Below are positions 22,610-34,380 of a stretch of 64,000 nt of DNA, piece after piece; positions within the stretch are counted from its first letter, which is position 1; each line of letters starts with the position of its first letter. The position numbers and the translations under genes were made by a program. The DNA lies in contig QVOM02000073.1 in assembly GCA_003586115.2 (NCBI GenBank), forward strand, positions 34,462,268 to 34,526,267, given 5' to 3'. Under the pieces are notes generated by a model. It was not told the origin of the DNA. It was given only the letters and a program-made list of their open reading frames with translations, and made no database searches. This DNA comes from Salvator merianae. Its lineage: Eukaryota > Chordata > Lepidosauria > Squamata > Teiidae.

Positions 22610-23113
22610 GCAGCTCCTTAGTACACTTTGTCCACATGGGACCAGTGATATCCCAGTCCAGAACCATCCCAAGGTGTCCCCATCCCAGATTAGCTGCAGA
22701 ACTATTTGAAGAGGTCTAGTACTGTTCCAGTCCTCTTGTTCCAGTCCAGCCTTCTATGCTTCCACACTTGATCCAGAAAAAGCTTGTGCAAGGGCTGAAG
22801 ATCATTTTCAAAACCCCAGCATGGAGGTAGGCATGTACCTTTGAAGACTGTTCTGTTCAGTCCTGCCCTTGTGTACCTTGTTCACGTATGAACGAAAGGG
22901 CCTGGGATCACTGGCAGGGGTGGGTAGTGCCACGGATGGGAAGTCAGTCATGTGGATCAGAACAACAATGGCACATCCGCATTGCTGTTGAGCTTAGTCC
23001 AGGACAGATTGCATCCCTACCCTCATGACTATGACAATGCCTCACCTCTTATCCTGGAACAGAGTGGACTGGGATAGTTAGACCACTCTAAGAGAGGTGA
23101 GTGCAGAAGGGGC
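22610..23113. mobile_element. Decayed MITE, GGCC-TTTCTGCAC family
   Basis: The right end GTGAGTGCAGAAGGGGC matches the family terminus GTGCAGAAAGGGCC. The interior shares CCATCCCA, CCAGTCCAG and CATGGAGG blocks with other members. The left end is decayed, so the start is approximate. Confidence 0.4.
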
Positions 23114-23476
23114 TGTATTTGTTACTCTGCAAGGAGCATATTCCTCACAATATCCCACATAGAAACTGGCTCCATTATACACATATCTAGTCATCTGGGG
23201 GAGCATAGTTGAGCAGCTGTAACATTTAGGCAGCTGAAAGGACTGAGCAGCAGATTACAGCTTTCTTACCAGGACAGAGTACGTTTGCCCTCTGACACAA
23301 AACTTTAAATTTGTGCAGAGGCTACTGAACAATGCCTGCAACCATGGATTGGGCAAAAAAAAGGGGAGACTTAAAACATTAATTCCTTTAATGAATGCTT
23401 CTGCCTTACTTTCCTTTATCTCAAAGGGAGCAACATACAAATCTGGATTTCTCTTCCTCCTAGTGTGGAGACGGAG
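23114..23476. other. Non-coding sequence, nothing recognised
   Basis: Between two MITEs I see no coding or RNA feature. Confidence 0.45.
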
Positions 23477-24052
23477 GGCCTTTTTGCACTGAGCTCGGTA
23501 GACCGTTCCCAGTAGTTGGCTTCGGACTGGAGGGGTTGGAGAATGCTGGCTGCCATTCGCACTCCCAGCCAGAGGAATGGACCCAAAGCCGACCAGCAGA
23601 GGGAACAGTGCGAATGGCAGCCGCTAGTTCCGTACCGCACTCCGTACCATCGTGCTCTGCTTCGTACCCAGAGGACTCGTTACGGAGCCGGCTTCGTAAC
23701 GGCAGCTAGGATGCCATGCCCAAAGGGCTATCCCGGGTGTGAAGCTTCGCACCCGGGTGTGAAAACTTCGCACCCAGGTGTGAAGCTTCGGACCACGCAT
23801 GCGCAGCCGTGCCAGCCGCGCCCGGCCGCCATTGCAAACGCGGACGGGAGTGCAAAAGCACCTACCCCGATCTTCGCTCCATCGCGCAGGTCGGAATGAA
23901 GACAAGCTTTTACTTGTCTTGCCTTACCCAGGATCAGGTACGAATCGGGTACGAAGTGGTTCGGATTGGGTGAGGCGCGCGCCCGTGGCAGTGCAAAAGC
24001 TCCGTTCCAGCGAACGGACAAGAACGTTCCACTCGCTAAGTGCGAAAAGGCC
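23477..24052 (-). mobile_element. MITE, GGCCTTTTTGCACT family, TSD CGGAG
   Basis: Left end GGCCTTTTTGCACT and right end AGTGCGAAAAGGCC are inverted. CGGAG flanks both sides (23472-23476 and 24053-24057), a perfect 5-bp TSD. The 576-bp interior is close to 57876-58450 and is the reverse complement of the 7753 and 36533 copies. It is CpG-rich and contains three short GGTGTGAAGCTTCGCACCC-type units at about 23731-23793. Apparent open frames reflect GC content, not coding. Confidence 0.8.
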
Positions 24053-24057
24053 CGGAG

Positions 24058-25440
24058 TCTGGCCATTTTATGTCAGCAGAAGGGTAGCAGGACCTTCTGT
24101 CCTGTAAGAGTTTCTGTGTATGCAGTAACAGTCACAGGGCAGGATGAAGACTACTACAAGCACAGTGCTCTACTCCCTCTGAATTAATGAAGAGAACTAC
24201 ACTTGTAATGCTCTTCATAAAGTAGTAGTATGCTGTTCTCATGCTAACCGCTGCCCCCAGCCAAGTAATATCACAAGCAAGGAACTTGTCTCCTAGCTGT
24301 GATGTAGAAGGGCAGGAAGCGTCATTAAACCCAGGGGGTATTTCCTACATTCAATGACCTGCACAGGCTTTTGAGAAGACAAGTAGGTCTCCTCAAGCTG
24401 TGGCAGCAGTGGCATGATAGCAGCAAAAAAGAGTTCTTACGGCTCCTTGTTCTGCAACTCAAGTGCTCTATAGAGCATTTAAGGCAATGAGACAGCTGGA
24501 TGAGTGTGGCTCCATGCAGACTCTACACTCATCCAGCACACTCACTTACCCATTCCTAGCCAGAGGAATGCCAAAGGAATAAGTGGTGTGAGCATGTAGC
24601 AGTGGAAATGAAAAAATTGGGAACATGCCACTAAGTAGGAGACGGGGGAGGATACCCACAGACCTGCATCTGTACAGAATACAGTCTCAGAGAAAAAAAA
24701 GTGTGTTAACAGAAATATGTGCAAAAAAAAAAAAAAAAAAAAAAAGAGTAAACTATGGTGGATTGCCATCCTCAACACCAACCACTACAGGGAATTTTGG
24801 CCCACAGTTTATCCCTCTCAACATGATTCAAGACATGCCATTGGCATACACTCCAGCCATGGAGCACCCAATTTGGAAAAGCAAAAGCGCACCCTTTTTC
24901 TTCCAGTTGCTTCCTATTCATCTCCACCTAGATGCAGGAATGAATGCAGGAATGAAGTCGTTGGCTATTTCTCTCATGATATACATCATTGGTAAGTATT
25001 CAGTGGGCAAGCATTTTCTCTTTCAGTTACTTTTATCCTCACTGATTTGTCTCTGTTGCTCTCTTTTACACTCTATAATCCACTTGAAGAATGGTTTCTT
25101 CTATATTCCACTTACAACCTCCAGTTTTTAAAACAGTTGAGATTTGATAGCTTCTTGATTGTATAGCTTATAGTTTATTAGAATTATTAAATAGTCCATA
25201 AATACAAATGGCTTGTGGTGGTGAACAACTAAACAAAGGAGCAAAGTATATAAAACCATAAAATCATAAAGGCAATAAGAATATGAAAAACATAAAAATA
25301 TTTTAAAACATTACAACATATGGTACAGGACAGATATTTAAAAGAAGGGAATCCCAATAAGTAAAAAAAGCCAGATTGTAACATTTTTAACAGTGATCAC
25401 TGTACAGATTACTTTACTGTGAGGATTGTAGCATTAGTAC
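24058..25440. other. Non-coding sequence with poly(A) and an AT-rich LINE-like tail
   Basis: A run of 23 A lies at 24723-24745 and may be the tail of an unrecognised retrotransposed segment to its left. An AT-rich stretch at 25165-25330 resembles a LINE 3' tail. No gene was recognised. Confidence 0.45.
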
Positions 25441-27200
25441 CCATAATCCTGAGGTCGCAGAGTGCTGTGCCAAGGCACAGACACATCTGGAAAATAGAAC
25501 TGGATATTGGCAACATAAGCACAGCTGGCACATAGGTTGCAAGTACAGGGAACTTGACTAGAGAGTCTGGATCACTGTACTAGGATCCATCTTTGTTCAT
25601 CAGAATCCATACTGGAAACACAGGCCTGATTTTTAAAAGGCAACAGGAAAAGATTGCAAAATCTTCTGTATTTGCCGAGGGCTTGGAAAGACAACTGCAT
25701 AAGCAGGGCTGAATCAGAGGAAGCTCATGCTTAGGAGTTTATCATATGGTTTGATGGCAGCTAATATGATCTTGGGCAGAATTTTAAAGATAACAGTTGA
25801 AGAGCTATTTGGCATTTCAGACCTATTGTTAACAACAGACTTAGATATACATCTGGAAGGCTCTCATTAAGAATGTAAGGCAGCAGCATTGAAATCTGAC
25901 AAAAAACTGGTTCCAGCCAGAGATTGGCTTTTGTTTGAAGTAAAGGTTGCCCATTTAAGCCCATCAACATTATCCAGAGATGTGTTTCTCCAACTGAGCA
26001 TATTAATTCAGGAGGAAGAAAGCACCAAAAAATGGACAACAGTGACACAAGCACTACATCACTTGCCACTTCTCCTTAATGTTTTTTTTCCTGCTAGAGC
26101 TTGCCCATTGTATTAACATAGCCTATTAGCTACACCCCTGGACAGAACCTAGGATTAAAGACAGCCCACCCCCAATGCAGATTAGGAGCAGCCAGTCACA
26201 CTAGTGCATGCTACGTCATCACTTACCATCTCTATGATATGTTTCTGTCACTTTGGAACTGCTGCTACTGCCCTGCTGCAAGAAGACACTTGGTTTCACT
26301 CTATTTCACTCCACTTTGCTTGCCTGCCATCTTGCAGCTTCAGCCCAAACCAGTTCAGTTTGCCTAGACTCCAATCTGTGCCTTAACTAAGGCATTGAGC
26401 CAAAGAACTTATTGGTTGCTACTTTATTGCTACAGGGCTGCACTGTTCTGGAGCTTGGCAACTCTGCTGGAACTTTACCAGGCTGCAGAGCTTCCTCACC
26501 AGCAGTCAATCTCTGAATGCAACCCCTCTTTAACCTCTGAGGATGAGCACTGGCTACTCCTGGCTCAGCTAAGATCCCCTTTTGTTACAATATACTTACC
26601 TGCCAGGGGAGACACCTTGATCATGAAGGACGTTTTCCCAGGGTGAGGCTCAGCCATTGCACTCCGGCTGTGCTGACTGCTGCAATTTCCCCAAATGTGG
26701 GAAACTTGACTGCATACTTTGTGGTAGTGGGAGACTGCATGCATGCTTTCCCCTTATTAAAAAAAAGAGAGAGACATATTTAGGGCAGCTTTTCACTTCT
26801 TTCCCTTCCTATCCTCTCCTTCCTACAGCAAACTGTCAAAATTGACCTAAATTGACTCCTCCATTCATAAAAAGTTGCTACTAGGGAGATTTTTACCTTA
26901 TTTGACCTCTTGCACACACTCAGAACACTGCAAGGAGCGAGACCTCTATCTTTTACTATACAGGAACTGCATGCTGCTCTACAGCCTTGACAGTTCACCC
27001 GGTCAGATGATTGTTGTCAAAAACTGTGATTTCTGTATGTTTACACTGTTTCTGAGCTTTCCTTGCTGTTTTTAATAAAGTTCATGTTTTCATTTGACCT
27101 AACCCTTATCTGGAGATATTTTTCCTGTTACCTGATTACTATTTTATGGAGCTACCATGCCAATTTACTGTTTTTAAAGCCATAGCATAAAAGTCTCATT
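25440..27200 (+). repeat. Unclassified long repeat, copy 1 (contains U1 pseudogene)
   Basis: Blocks here recur in the same order at 39460-41830: GTGCCAAGGCACAGA, GGTTGCAAGTACAGGGAA, GTGACA-AAGC and ACTACATCAC, AATAAAGTTCA, and CCAATTTA...GTTTTTAAAGCC. An AATAAA followed by T-rich sequence near the right end is reminiscent of an LTR or retroelement 3' end. I could not find TG...CA ends or a TSD, so the class is open. Confidence 0.4.
26592..26754 (+). pseudogene. RNU1: U1 spliceosomal snRNA pseudogene
   Basis: The 163-bp segment starts ATACTTACCTG, the U1 5' end that pairs with 5' splice sites. It continues collinearly with U1: CAGGGGAGA, GTTTTCCCAGGG, CCATTGCACTCCGG, TTTCCCCAAATGTGGGAAAC, GTGGTAGTGGG and terminal GCTTTCCCC. 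Compared with vertebrate U1 it has about a dozen and a half changes. One alters the Sm-binding AATTTGTGG to ACTTTGTGG, which should impair Sm assembly. No proximal sequence element is evident upstream, and a short A-run follows the 3' end, so a retrotransposed pseudogene is likely. The U1 comparison is from memory of the family. Confidence 0.85.
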
Positions 27201-29213
27201 TTTGAACTAGTTGCCTGGGTGAGCTATCTTCCCGATTAAAACCAGTATACCCAGTGCACTGCTTGTAAGAAGATGGGCAAGAAATACAAGGGTCTGCCAA
27301 CTTCAAATATAGGTTGTTAAATTAGCATTGGAGTAGTTTGAAGTTTCATGTAAATAAATTTTTCAATCATTTTAGTGATTTTATGGTTGATGGTCATAAA
27401 CAGACGCACAACTTATCTGGCTGTTCCTTATTTTGAATTGGGTATTTCTCCAATTATTCGTGGCAGAAAATAAGGCAAAAAAGGTAACCATATACTGCAT
27501 TTACAAACAATCTGAAAAACTAGTAAAACGCTCTGGTACAATCTGCATCAGGACAGTTTTTGCCACTTTTAGAGTCAAGACCCAGCTCTGGCATTTCAGT
27601 CCAGGAGTTCTTTGGAAGGAACAGGAAGTGGCTGCAGAAATCAGAAGAGTGTTTTTTGGACTACTGGGAGCACTTTCAGGTAGGCCTGAATAGTGGTGGC
27701 ACTGTGCTAGCAGAACAAAGGAAAGCACTATGGTAGGATCTGCGGTATGATGTGAGCCCATGTCCATGATGTCATTGCAGCATGATGCAGATCCTACCAA
27801 AGTACTTTAATGGTTTCTTAAGTGCATTTGTATGGAATTTTAAAAAGTAAGTCAGTATGAATACATAAAGAGAAATTATTGTAGGGCACAAACTTTAAAA
27901 TCTACCCCGCGCTATTTTACCTGCAAAGTGTGGTGCTTTCCCAACCAAAACATACTCCTATTACATTTTAACTTTTACTATATGAATCCAACATTGACAG
28001 TCACTGTCTGCAGTTTTCAGGAAGTGCTCAATTTGCAGGCTAAGCATTTGCACACAGTGTGGAGGCACACTTGGCAAAAGAAATGACATTGCTTTTCAGC
28101 AGTCATGCTGCAGTTGCAGAACCACATTCCAGACAATTTCATTTTCTGTGACACAATATAGAAAAGGCATTGGCTTCTTCCTGTCAAAACGCCAGGAACA
28201 TACATCACACCTTTCTACAGTAAGTAAGGGCTCAGCTCACACTTTATGCAAATCTGTGTAGAAAATTCATTGCATCAATTTGATTTCATAATGCTAACCT
28301 ATATAGTAATGTACATCTTATGCTGAAATATTGAGGCAAAACCTTCCTTTCTCCAAGGTTCTTGCATCACAGCATTTCCAAATTGGAAAGAATTTATGAG
28401 CAGGAGGCTTTCAAGAAACATGTTCCTGTTAAGTGTGAATGACTCTGAGCTAGAAAGATTACAGCAGAATGCACACAGCAACTTTACACGAATGCACCAT
28501 AGTGGGTCAGTATCCACACAATCCGGCTGCTCCATTGCGCATCTGGTGCACCAGACAATTGAGGCATGTGCGCGGACCCATACTCATTTTGCCACCATAA
28601 GTGCCTACACAAAGTCATCAAACTCAGGAAATGGTCACGGGGCTATTTCCTACCCTTGATGACTTGCCTTGATCATCAAGACTGGAGGGGACAGTAGGCA
28701 GATTGTGATCAGCATGCCATCACTATAATTAATCATTCCTCTTAGCCACTCCTTTTAGCACCTTTCCTCCTCCAGTGTGAATAATATCTAAAGCAATTGT
28801 AAAGAGCTGATATTTCAAAATGATGCTCCTGCAATCTTTCTGCTCTACCTGCAGAAGTCAGGTTCTGTATAGTGTACGTGACATAGACTAATGGTGTTTG
28901 AGTCAGCATTGGGGTAACACAGTAGAAACATGTTGCCCCCATGCTGACTTCTCCACTATAGGGCAAACTCAGCGCGCTTTATCCTGCTCCGCTGTTGGGT
29001 CACCCCTTTTGATGACTGGGGTAGAAGGCAACTATATTCTCACAAGGATGTGCAGCCACCCTACTGCCTGAAAGACCCTATTTCAAACCTAATCACCATG
29101 GGGACCCCCAGCAAGCCAAGTGTGTGGACATGTAGGCAAACTTGGCCAATCATGCTTGAAGCCTCCCTGGCCTGCTAGGAGGACCATGAGCTTTCATTCT
29201 GGAAGACCTAATA
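27200..29213. other. Non-coding sequence, nothing recognised
   Basis: About 2 kb without recognisable gene, RNA or element ends. Open frames of 60-100 codons show no domain or repeat homology I can name. Confidence 0.45.
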
Positions 29214-29525
29214 GGTCAGGAAAACAAACCAATCTACTGAAGAATTGTGTGACTAGTGGTAGCAGCCCAACTTGGGCCACTTCGAAGATGAGGAACAAAA
29301 ATATAAGAAGGGCGCGCACATGATTAGGGAGGCCATGAATGCAATTGACCAAGCCTCAGAAGCAACTGGTGGAGGCCACAGGCTGAGAAAACAAACTGGT
29401 CTGCTGAAGAATCATGTGACCAGCGGCAGTAGTCTAACGTGGACTGCATGGAAGATAGGACATAAAAAGGCAATGGGGCATGGACATGGACATGATCAAG
29501 GAGGCCATGAACATAATTCAGCAGG
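29214..29525. repeat. Diverged tandem dimer, unit about 167 bp
   Basis: GG(T/C)(C/T)GAGAAAACAAAC..CTGAAGAAT and CATGATNANGGAGGCCATGAA are repeated with a 167-174-bp offset, so 29214-29380 and 29381-29525 are diverged tandem copies. One strand stays open through both units, but the peptide has no recognisable domain. Confidence 0.6.
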
Positions 29526-29559
29526 TTGTCGATGGTGATTGATCAGCCTGCTGAAGAAG

Positions 29560-29970
29560 TCACACCCCTGCTAGCTGTCTAGACCAGTATAATGATAGAC
29601 CTTTTTAAAAAGGTCTATCACCATCTTACTCTCAAGTAAACCATTCCAGGACACATGTAGAAGGGCCCCCAAAATGGGCCCTTTGGAGGCTCTGAAGCCA
29701 GGAACTTTCATTCCTGGCCATCAGAGCCCACATAGCAGGATTCAAGCTCACATCAGCTTCAGAGCAGCACAAGGGCTATCCTGGAACAGCCGTTCTAGGA
29801 CAGCTGGACCTCTCCAGCTGAGAACCATTCCAGTAGGAATGGTCCTCGCCCTGGTAATGGCAGAAACACCCATTTGCTCCAGACCTAGAACTGGACAGCC
29901 AATTCTAAGAACTAGCTGGCCTGTAAAGCAAATCTGCACCCTGGCTTCTCCCTGGATCACACATTAACCT
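29560..29970. mobile_element. MITE-like fragment with a perfect 28-bp palindrome
   Basis: It shares GACCAGTATA, GGAACTTTCATTCCTGGCC and AGAGCCC blocks with the family at 62597 and 50622. A perfect palindrome spans 29593-29620 (arms TGATAGACCTTTTT). No termini were recognised. Confidence 0.45.
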
Positions 29971-30497
29971 TCTCCTTCCCCATCATGCTCCACCAACCTG
30001 TGGACCTCACTTCACTATCCTCCATTATGTTTGAGGCCTTTGCAGGAAGTGGACATATGTTCATCCACAAACTAGATCTTTGGGGAGGATTCCATTCCAG
30101 AAAACCTAGTAAGTTTCAACCAAAGAATTTACGGCTGCTGTGACCTTCCCCAGACTGCATGACTGGTGACATTAGACAGATACAGGCCATGGGAACCAGA
30201 TAAAACCCCATAGATTCAGTGAGGGGTGGAGAGATGCAGAACTGGAGGTTGGTGGATGGGAAGAGGGCAGGTCATCATCTGGGGAGAGGTCAGGGTGTTC
30301 TCAGGGAAATGAGAAGCTGGACTGCAGTACGACAGGAGACTCAAAAAGATTAATCATTTGTTTAATTCCCTCCAATTTGTTTTTGGACCAAACCTGGAAT
30401 GCCAAAGAACCCCCCCCCCCCCCGCTCCCAATCTGGGACATTCTTACAAAGAAACCAACTAGAGTACATGCACATGACTGTAAACATATTCAGTGGA
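29971..30497. other. Non-coding sequence with poly(C)
   Basis: There is no gene. A run of 14 C occurs at 30410-30423. Confidence 0.5.
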
Positions 30498-30621
30498 ATT
30501 ATTTATTTATTTATTTACCTATTTATTTATTTTAAACATTTCTAGACCACTTCATATAAAAGAACCTGGAAGCAGTTTACATGAAGAAGAAAACATTAAA
30601 AACAAGTATAAAGGCCAATTA
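30498..30621 (-). mobile_element. LINE 3' tail fragment, (ATTT)n-terminated
   Basis: Eight or so ATTT units are followed by CTAGACCACTTCATATAAAAG and GGAAGCAGTTTACATGAAGAA. This is the arrangement of the L2/CR1-type 3' end on the minus strand, as at 42800-42900. Only the tail is present, directly abutting the next MITE. Confidence 0.5.
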
Positions 30622-30622
30622 T

Positions 30623-30802
30623 GGCCCTTTTTGCACTTGGCTTTATTCTGGGCTATATCCCAGAATAGGGACCTGCTATCCACACGCTAGTGCAGATTAT
30701 AGCAGAACCTAGGTGGGGTCTGCCATAGTTCATAGTAGCATGCAGGTGGCAGATCCCTATTCCAAGATGTAATCTGGAATAAGGTCAAGTGCAGAAAGGG
30801 CC
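30623..30802. mobile_element. Short MITE, GGCCCTTTTTGCACTTGG family
   Basis: A 180-bp element with long inverted ends GGCCCTTTTTGCACTTGG and CAAGTGCAGAAAGGGCC. The inner inverted parts are TTTATTCTGGG/TCTGGAATAA and the centre is CTAGTGCAGATTATAGCAG. It is nearly identical in layout to 34381-34553. It is non-coding. Confidence 0.75.
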
Positions 30803-30869
30803 TAAGATAAACAAGCAATTAAAGCATTCAGACTGGCATTCAGACAAACTATTTATCAACAGGCACTAA

Positions 30870-31218
30870 GGCAGATTCTGCACTATGCATATCAGCCCGT
30901 GCTGTGCTGGGCCAGTTCTGAGTTATCCAGTCTAGGATGGGCTGGGCAGTCCACAGCCTGTGCCAAGGGTCATTCTCATTGTGGATGGCCTATCTTGGTC
31001 CAACCACAGAGGTTGGGAATGAACGTTCCAAGTCTCTTTAGTTGCCAGCTGTGGCTGTTTTAGTCAGGTGCCCAAAAGCAGCCCACTTCCGAAGTTGTTT
31101 CCACGTATCTGATGAAATGGCCGTGATCTTGGCTCCAGTATACCAGATCAGCTATTCATGAGCAGCTGGGCAGGTATACCTGTCTGGAACACTTTGCCAG
31201 CCAAAGTGCAAATAGGCC
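30870..31218. mobile_element. MITE, GGCC-type TIR family
   Basis: Left end GGCAGATTCTGCACT and right end AAGTGCAAATAGGCC are inverted with changes. The interior has CCAGTATACCAGATCAGC and a nearby CAGCTGGGCAGGTATACC, as in related long copies. It is non-coding and the TSD is not clear. Confidence 0.6.
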
Positions 31219-31776
31219 CTGTGTCTTCCTCTCACAGATGCTTTTTGCTGAGACAACTGACTCAGAAGAAATGAGTTAAGCTAAGAAAGGGGATGGAAGC
31301 CTGGTCCCAGTCCTATGCATGCATATGTGAGAGGGAAAGGAAGAGGGGTGAGAGATAATTGCTGTGAATTACAGTTCACAGGGAGACACAGCTTCCCACA
31401 AAGACAGAGAGACACACCCACCCATGTTTATACTTCATATGTGGATTTTGGTTTTGCTATTAATGCAATCGTTTTCCCTCGCTTTACAGTCCCCAGCAAA
31501 AAGACGAAGCAAATTTGTAACATCATGGAAGTGATTCCATGTGCAGTGGGGAGGGAGATAATGCGGGCTCACGGTTGTCTTCATGTCCAGCAATAGATTG
31601 ATAGGGGGATTGGAAAAGCAGAAGAAAGAGAAAAAATTAAATTGAATGATAGGGAGATGTCTAATCATCCAACATGAGAGGGAGGAGCAGAAAGTACAGG
31701 AAGGGAGAGAGAACCTCCATTTCAGTGGTTTGAGGATAGGGACAGTGACCAGAGTGGACACCAACACATGCACTAA
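31219..31776. other. Non-coding sequence, nothing recognised
   Basis: There is a purine-rich stretch and no recognisable features. Confidence 0.45.
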
Positions 31777-32546
31777 GGATACAATCAGACACGTGTTTAG
31801 AGTCATTCCTGGTAGAATTTGAGACTCAAGGAATAGCCTTGAGCTTCTGATTATCTGCCCCTTCCACAGATGGGAAATAATAACTCTTGGGACGAGTCTC
31901 TGCTTGAGTCGGGTTGGGTGTATCCAAAGGAAACAGCTGCTATGAGTGGCTGACCAATTAGGTCACAGGCAGGAAAATTCCTAGGGGCTATAGCTCCTGC
32001 AGATTATAATAAGGGATTCTCCATAACAATAACTCTGTAGGAAGGCACAGCATTCTGTAGCATGTTGGCAGAAAGCTTAGGAAAATTCCCCCACACACAC
32101 ACACACACTTTGCACTGAAAAAAAAAACACTCAGAGGAGCTGATATGGTGATAGGAGTGGGGGGGGGTAATGTGCTTAGCAACCATTTTATCAGGAAAGT
32201 GGAAGGAGTGGACAGTTTGGTCATGTGGGAAGGTGCTGACAAACCACTGAGGGGAGAGGTACTAACCCCAGACCATGCATGAGTCACCAGGTGCTTGAGG
32301 AGCAGGAGGCTATCGAGGTTCCTGTAGCCAATGTGGAGGCTCATAGCCTCCAACCAATCAGGCTCTGGAAAAACAGGCCAGTGACAACCAATGGGAGGCA
32401 AGCATGGTAGACAAGAGAAGCAAGGTAGGAGGCTTTTAGATGCTTATTTTAAAAACTGTGTGACATAGGGGTTTTTCTTTCTGTGTCCACAGATGGAGTG
32501 ATCCTTTGTAAATAGGTGCCCCCAACAAGCCCAGTCTGATCATACC
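31777..32546. mobile_element. Harbinger-like MITE, GGATACAATCAGA ends
   Basis: The left end GGATACAATCAGACACG and right end CCCAGTCTGATCATACC are inverted. They resemble the GGGTG(T/C)GATCA ends of the 19006 element. TAA precedes the left end and GTAA follows the right. It contains a (CA)n tract (32091-32108) and a CCAATCAG-rich part near 32350-32395. It is non-coding. Confidence 0.5.
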
Positions 32547-33671
32547 GTAAGTGTGCACTTTTTTGTTATCGTGTGAATTACAAGTTGCAGATGAAGTTTC
32601 ATGGTGGGAAAATGCAAATTAAATAACTGTGAATTTAGCAGGCCTCATAGCAATGTGATTTGGATTACTTGCTATTTAATATAAGTGCAGAGATTCTGGT
32701 AAATTTAAAAGTATGGACTCTTGTTCTGAACTATAGGGCATGTTGAGATTTGAAGTCTGTGAATGGAGGCATCTAAGTGCAGGCTGCTTTGAGGAAGGGA
32801 TACTGTGATTTGAAGCCTCCAAGGCAATCCCAATGTCATGCCAGTAATAGCACCATATGCATTTTAGAGGGGAATGACTCATGGATATACCAGTAGTGCT
32901 GTGCTAAAATTTCCTGGGGGCTCTGGTCTGTGTTTCTGAATTCTTGACTTATTGGATGTTCCAGAGGCTGTTGTCAAGTAATGGCCATCATAAGTCTTAC
33001 CCTACTGTGATCTCTTTGGTGGCTCTAGCGAGTGGCCCTATGACATCCAGAAAGGGTTATCATACTTGGCTGGAGACCCTATAGTAAGCAGAAGAGGCTC
33101 TTCAAAAGACATTCATTACCACTGAAAGCATTTTTCTATGGAAGAAATGAAGCACATCAGCCTGCTTCTCAAAGAATGAGTGAATATCTCAAATATTGCA
33201 TGCAGGGACATGCAGAGCTTCTAACAGGAAACCTCAACTTTCTTACTTCCTTTTACGTGGTAGGTAGTGCAACTAGTTCTATGTCTTTAAGAGAAACTTT
33301 CCCAATTGTTTCTCTACATTTTCAGAAAATAAAACAATAAATATTTCTGTAGTTATTTCCTGCTTGAACAAGTGATAAACCTACCTTGAGAACCCTCAGG
33401 ATAAGGATTTATGCCACAACGAAACACTCTTGAGTAAATAATTAACTGTTAGCCATCTTAGGAATGCACTATTAGATAGATTCATATGTAGAAATTAGTA
33501 CTCAAATTAGGCCCCTTCTTAACACTGTGTGAAGGCAATCTACTCTCCCTTTTACTTTCATGCATATTTTGGTTCAGAATCAGTTTGGACACAATCGATT
33601 AGGTTCACTAAGGTCAGTTTTCATGTGCGTTTTCATGGAATTTCATTCATACTAGCATCACACCAATCTTT
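32547..33671. other. Non-coding sequence, nothing recognised
   Basis: No coding or repeat feature was recognised. Confidence 0.45.
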
Positions 33672-34183
33672 GGCCCTTTCTGCACTTACCTTTAATCTGG
33701 ACTTAGGGGCTGCGAACTCCACCTCTAGGGCTCATCGATCCACACATTAGTGTGGATCTGTGAGGCCCTGCTCTACACTAGCATGCTTCATCTGCATTAG
33801 ATGGAGCATAGTCCTGACCAAGAAGGCTCTGGTTGGGACTACTGGCAGACCTCTTTAAACAGATTTAGAAGTGTTCCAGCGGGCTTTTGTCTGGACCATG
33901 GACGCATACAGAAGGCATGCCTCCATGACTGGAACTACCTACTTTGGCAGTGCACCAAAGCATGCCACTGAAATGAATCTCCCAGAGGTTCTGGGGCTAA
34001 GAACTTGCAGTCTGGACTTGAAGCTCATGCATGATTCAGGTCTGGGGTGGAGGCTGATCTGGACCAGTGCTGCCATGCAGATGGTACTGTCCCAGGCCAT
34101 GCTTTTCTGTGGTTCAAAGCAGTACGCCTGGCTGGTCCTGACCCACTGGTTTGGACTCTGGGCTTTTCAATGCAGAAAGGTCC
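33672..34183. mobile_element. MITE, GGCCCTTTCTGCACTT family
   Basis: Left end GGCCCTTTCTGCACTTACC and right end AATGCAGAAAGGTCC are inverted. It is collinear with 52008-52859: GTGGATCTGTGAG, GGCATGC..CCATG, GCACCAAAG-ATGCC and GCATTCAAG-type blocks. It is about 512 bp and non-coding. Confidence 0.7.
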
Positions 34184-34380
34184 ATTAACTCTGTTCAGAC
34201 CTTGTTGCCACTTCCTTTGAGTTGCTTTCCCTCTGTACTCCCGTCCTAATGAGCACCACTGCTTTTTTTTTTTTTCTTATTCTTTTTTCTCTTCCCCTCA
34301 TTTTAAATGTATTTTTGGATACTTAAAACAAAAGATACCATGCAATTTCACAAGTGGCCACTAGAGATGAAAGAGACTAT
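34184..34380. other. Short spacer with poly(T)
   Basis: A T-run lies at about 34263-34275. There are no other features. Confidence 0.5.

Noticed and set aside
23516..24107. Long overlapping open frames in GC-rich sequence (also 57871-58389)
   Set aside because: They lie in non-coding MITEs; high GC and CpG content lowers stop frequency, and the frames are not conserved between copies.
24625..25131. 168-codon frame containing a poly-Lys run
   Set aside because: The Lys run is a genomic A23 tract; no domain is visible.
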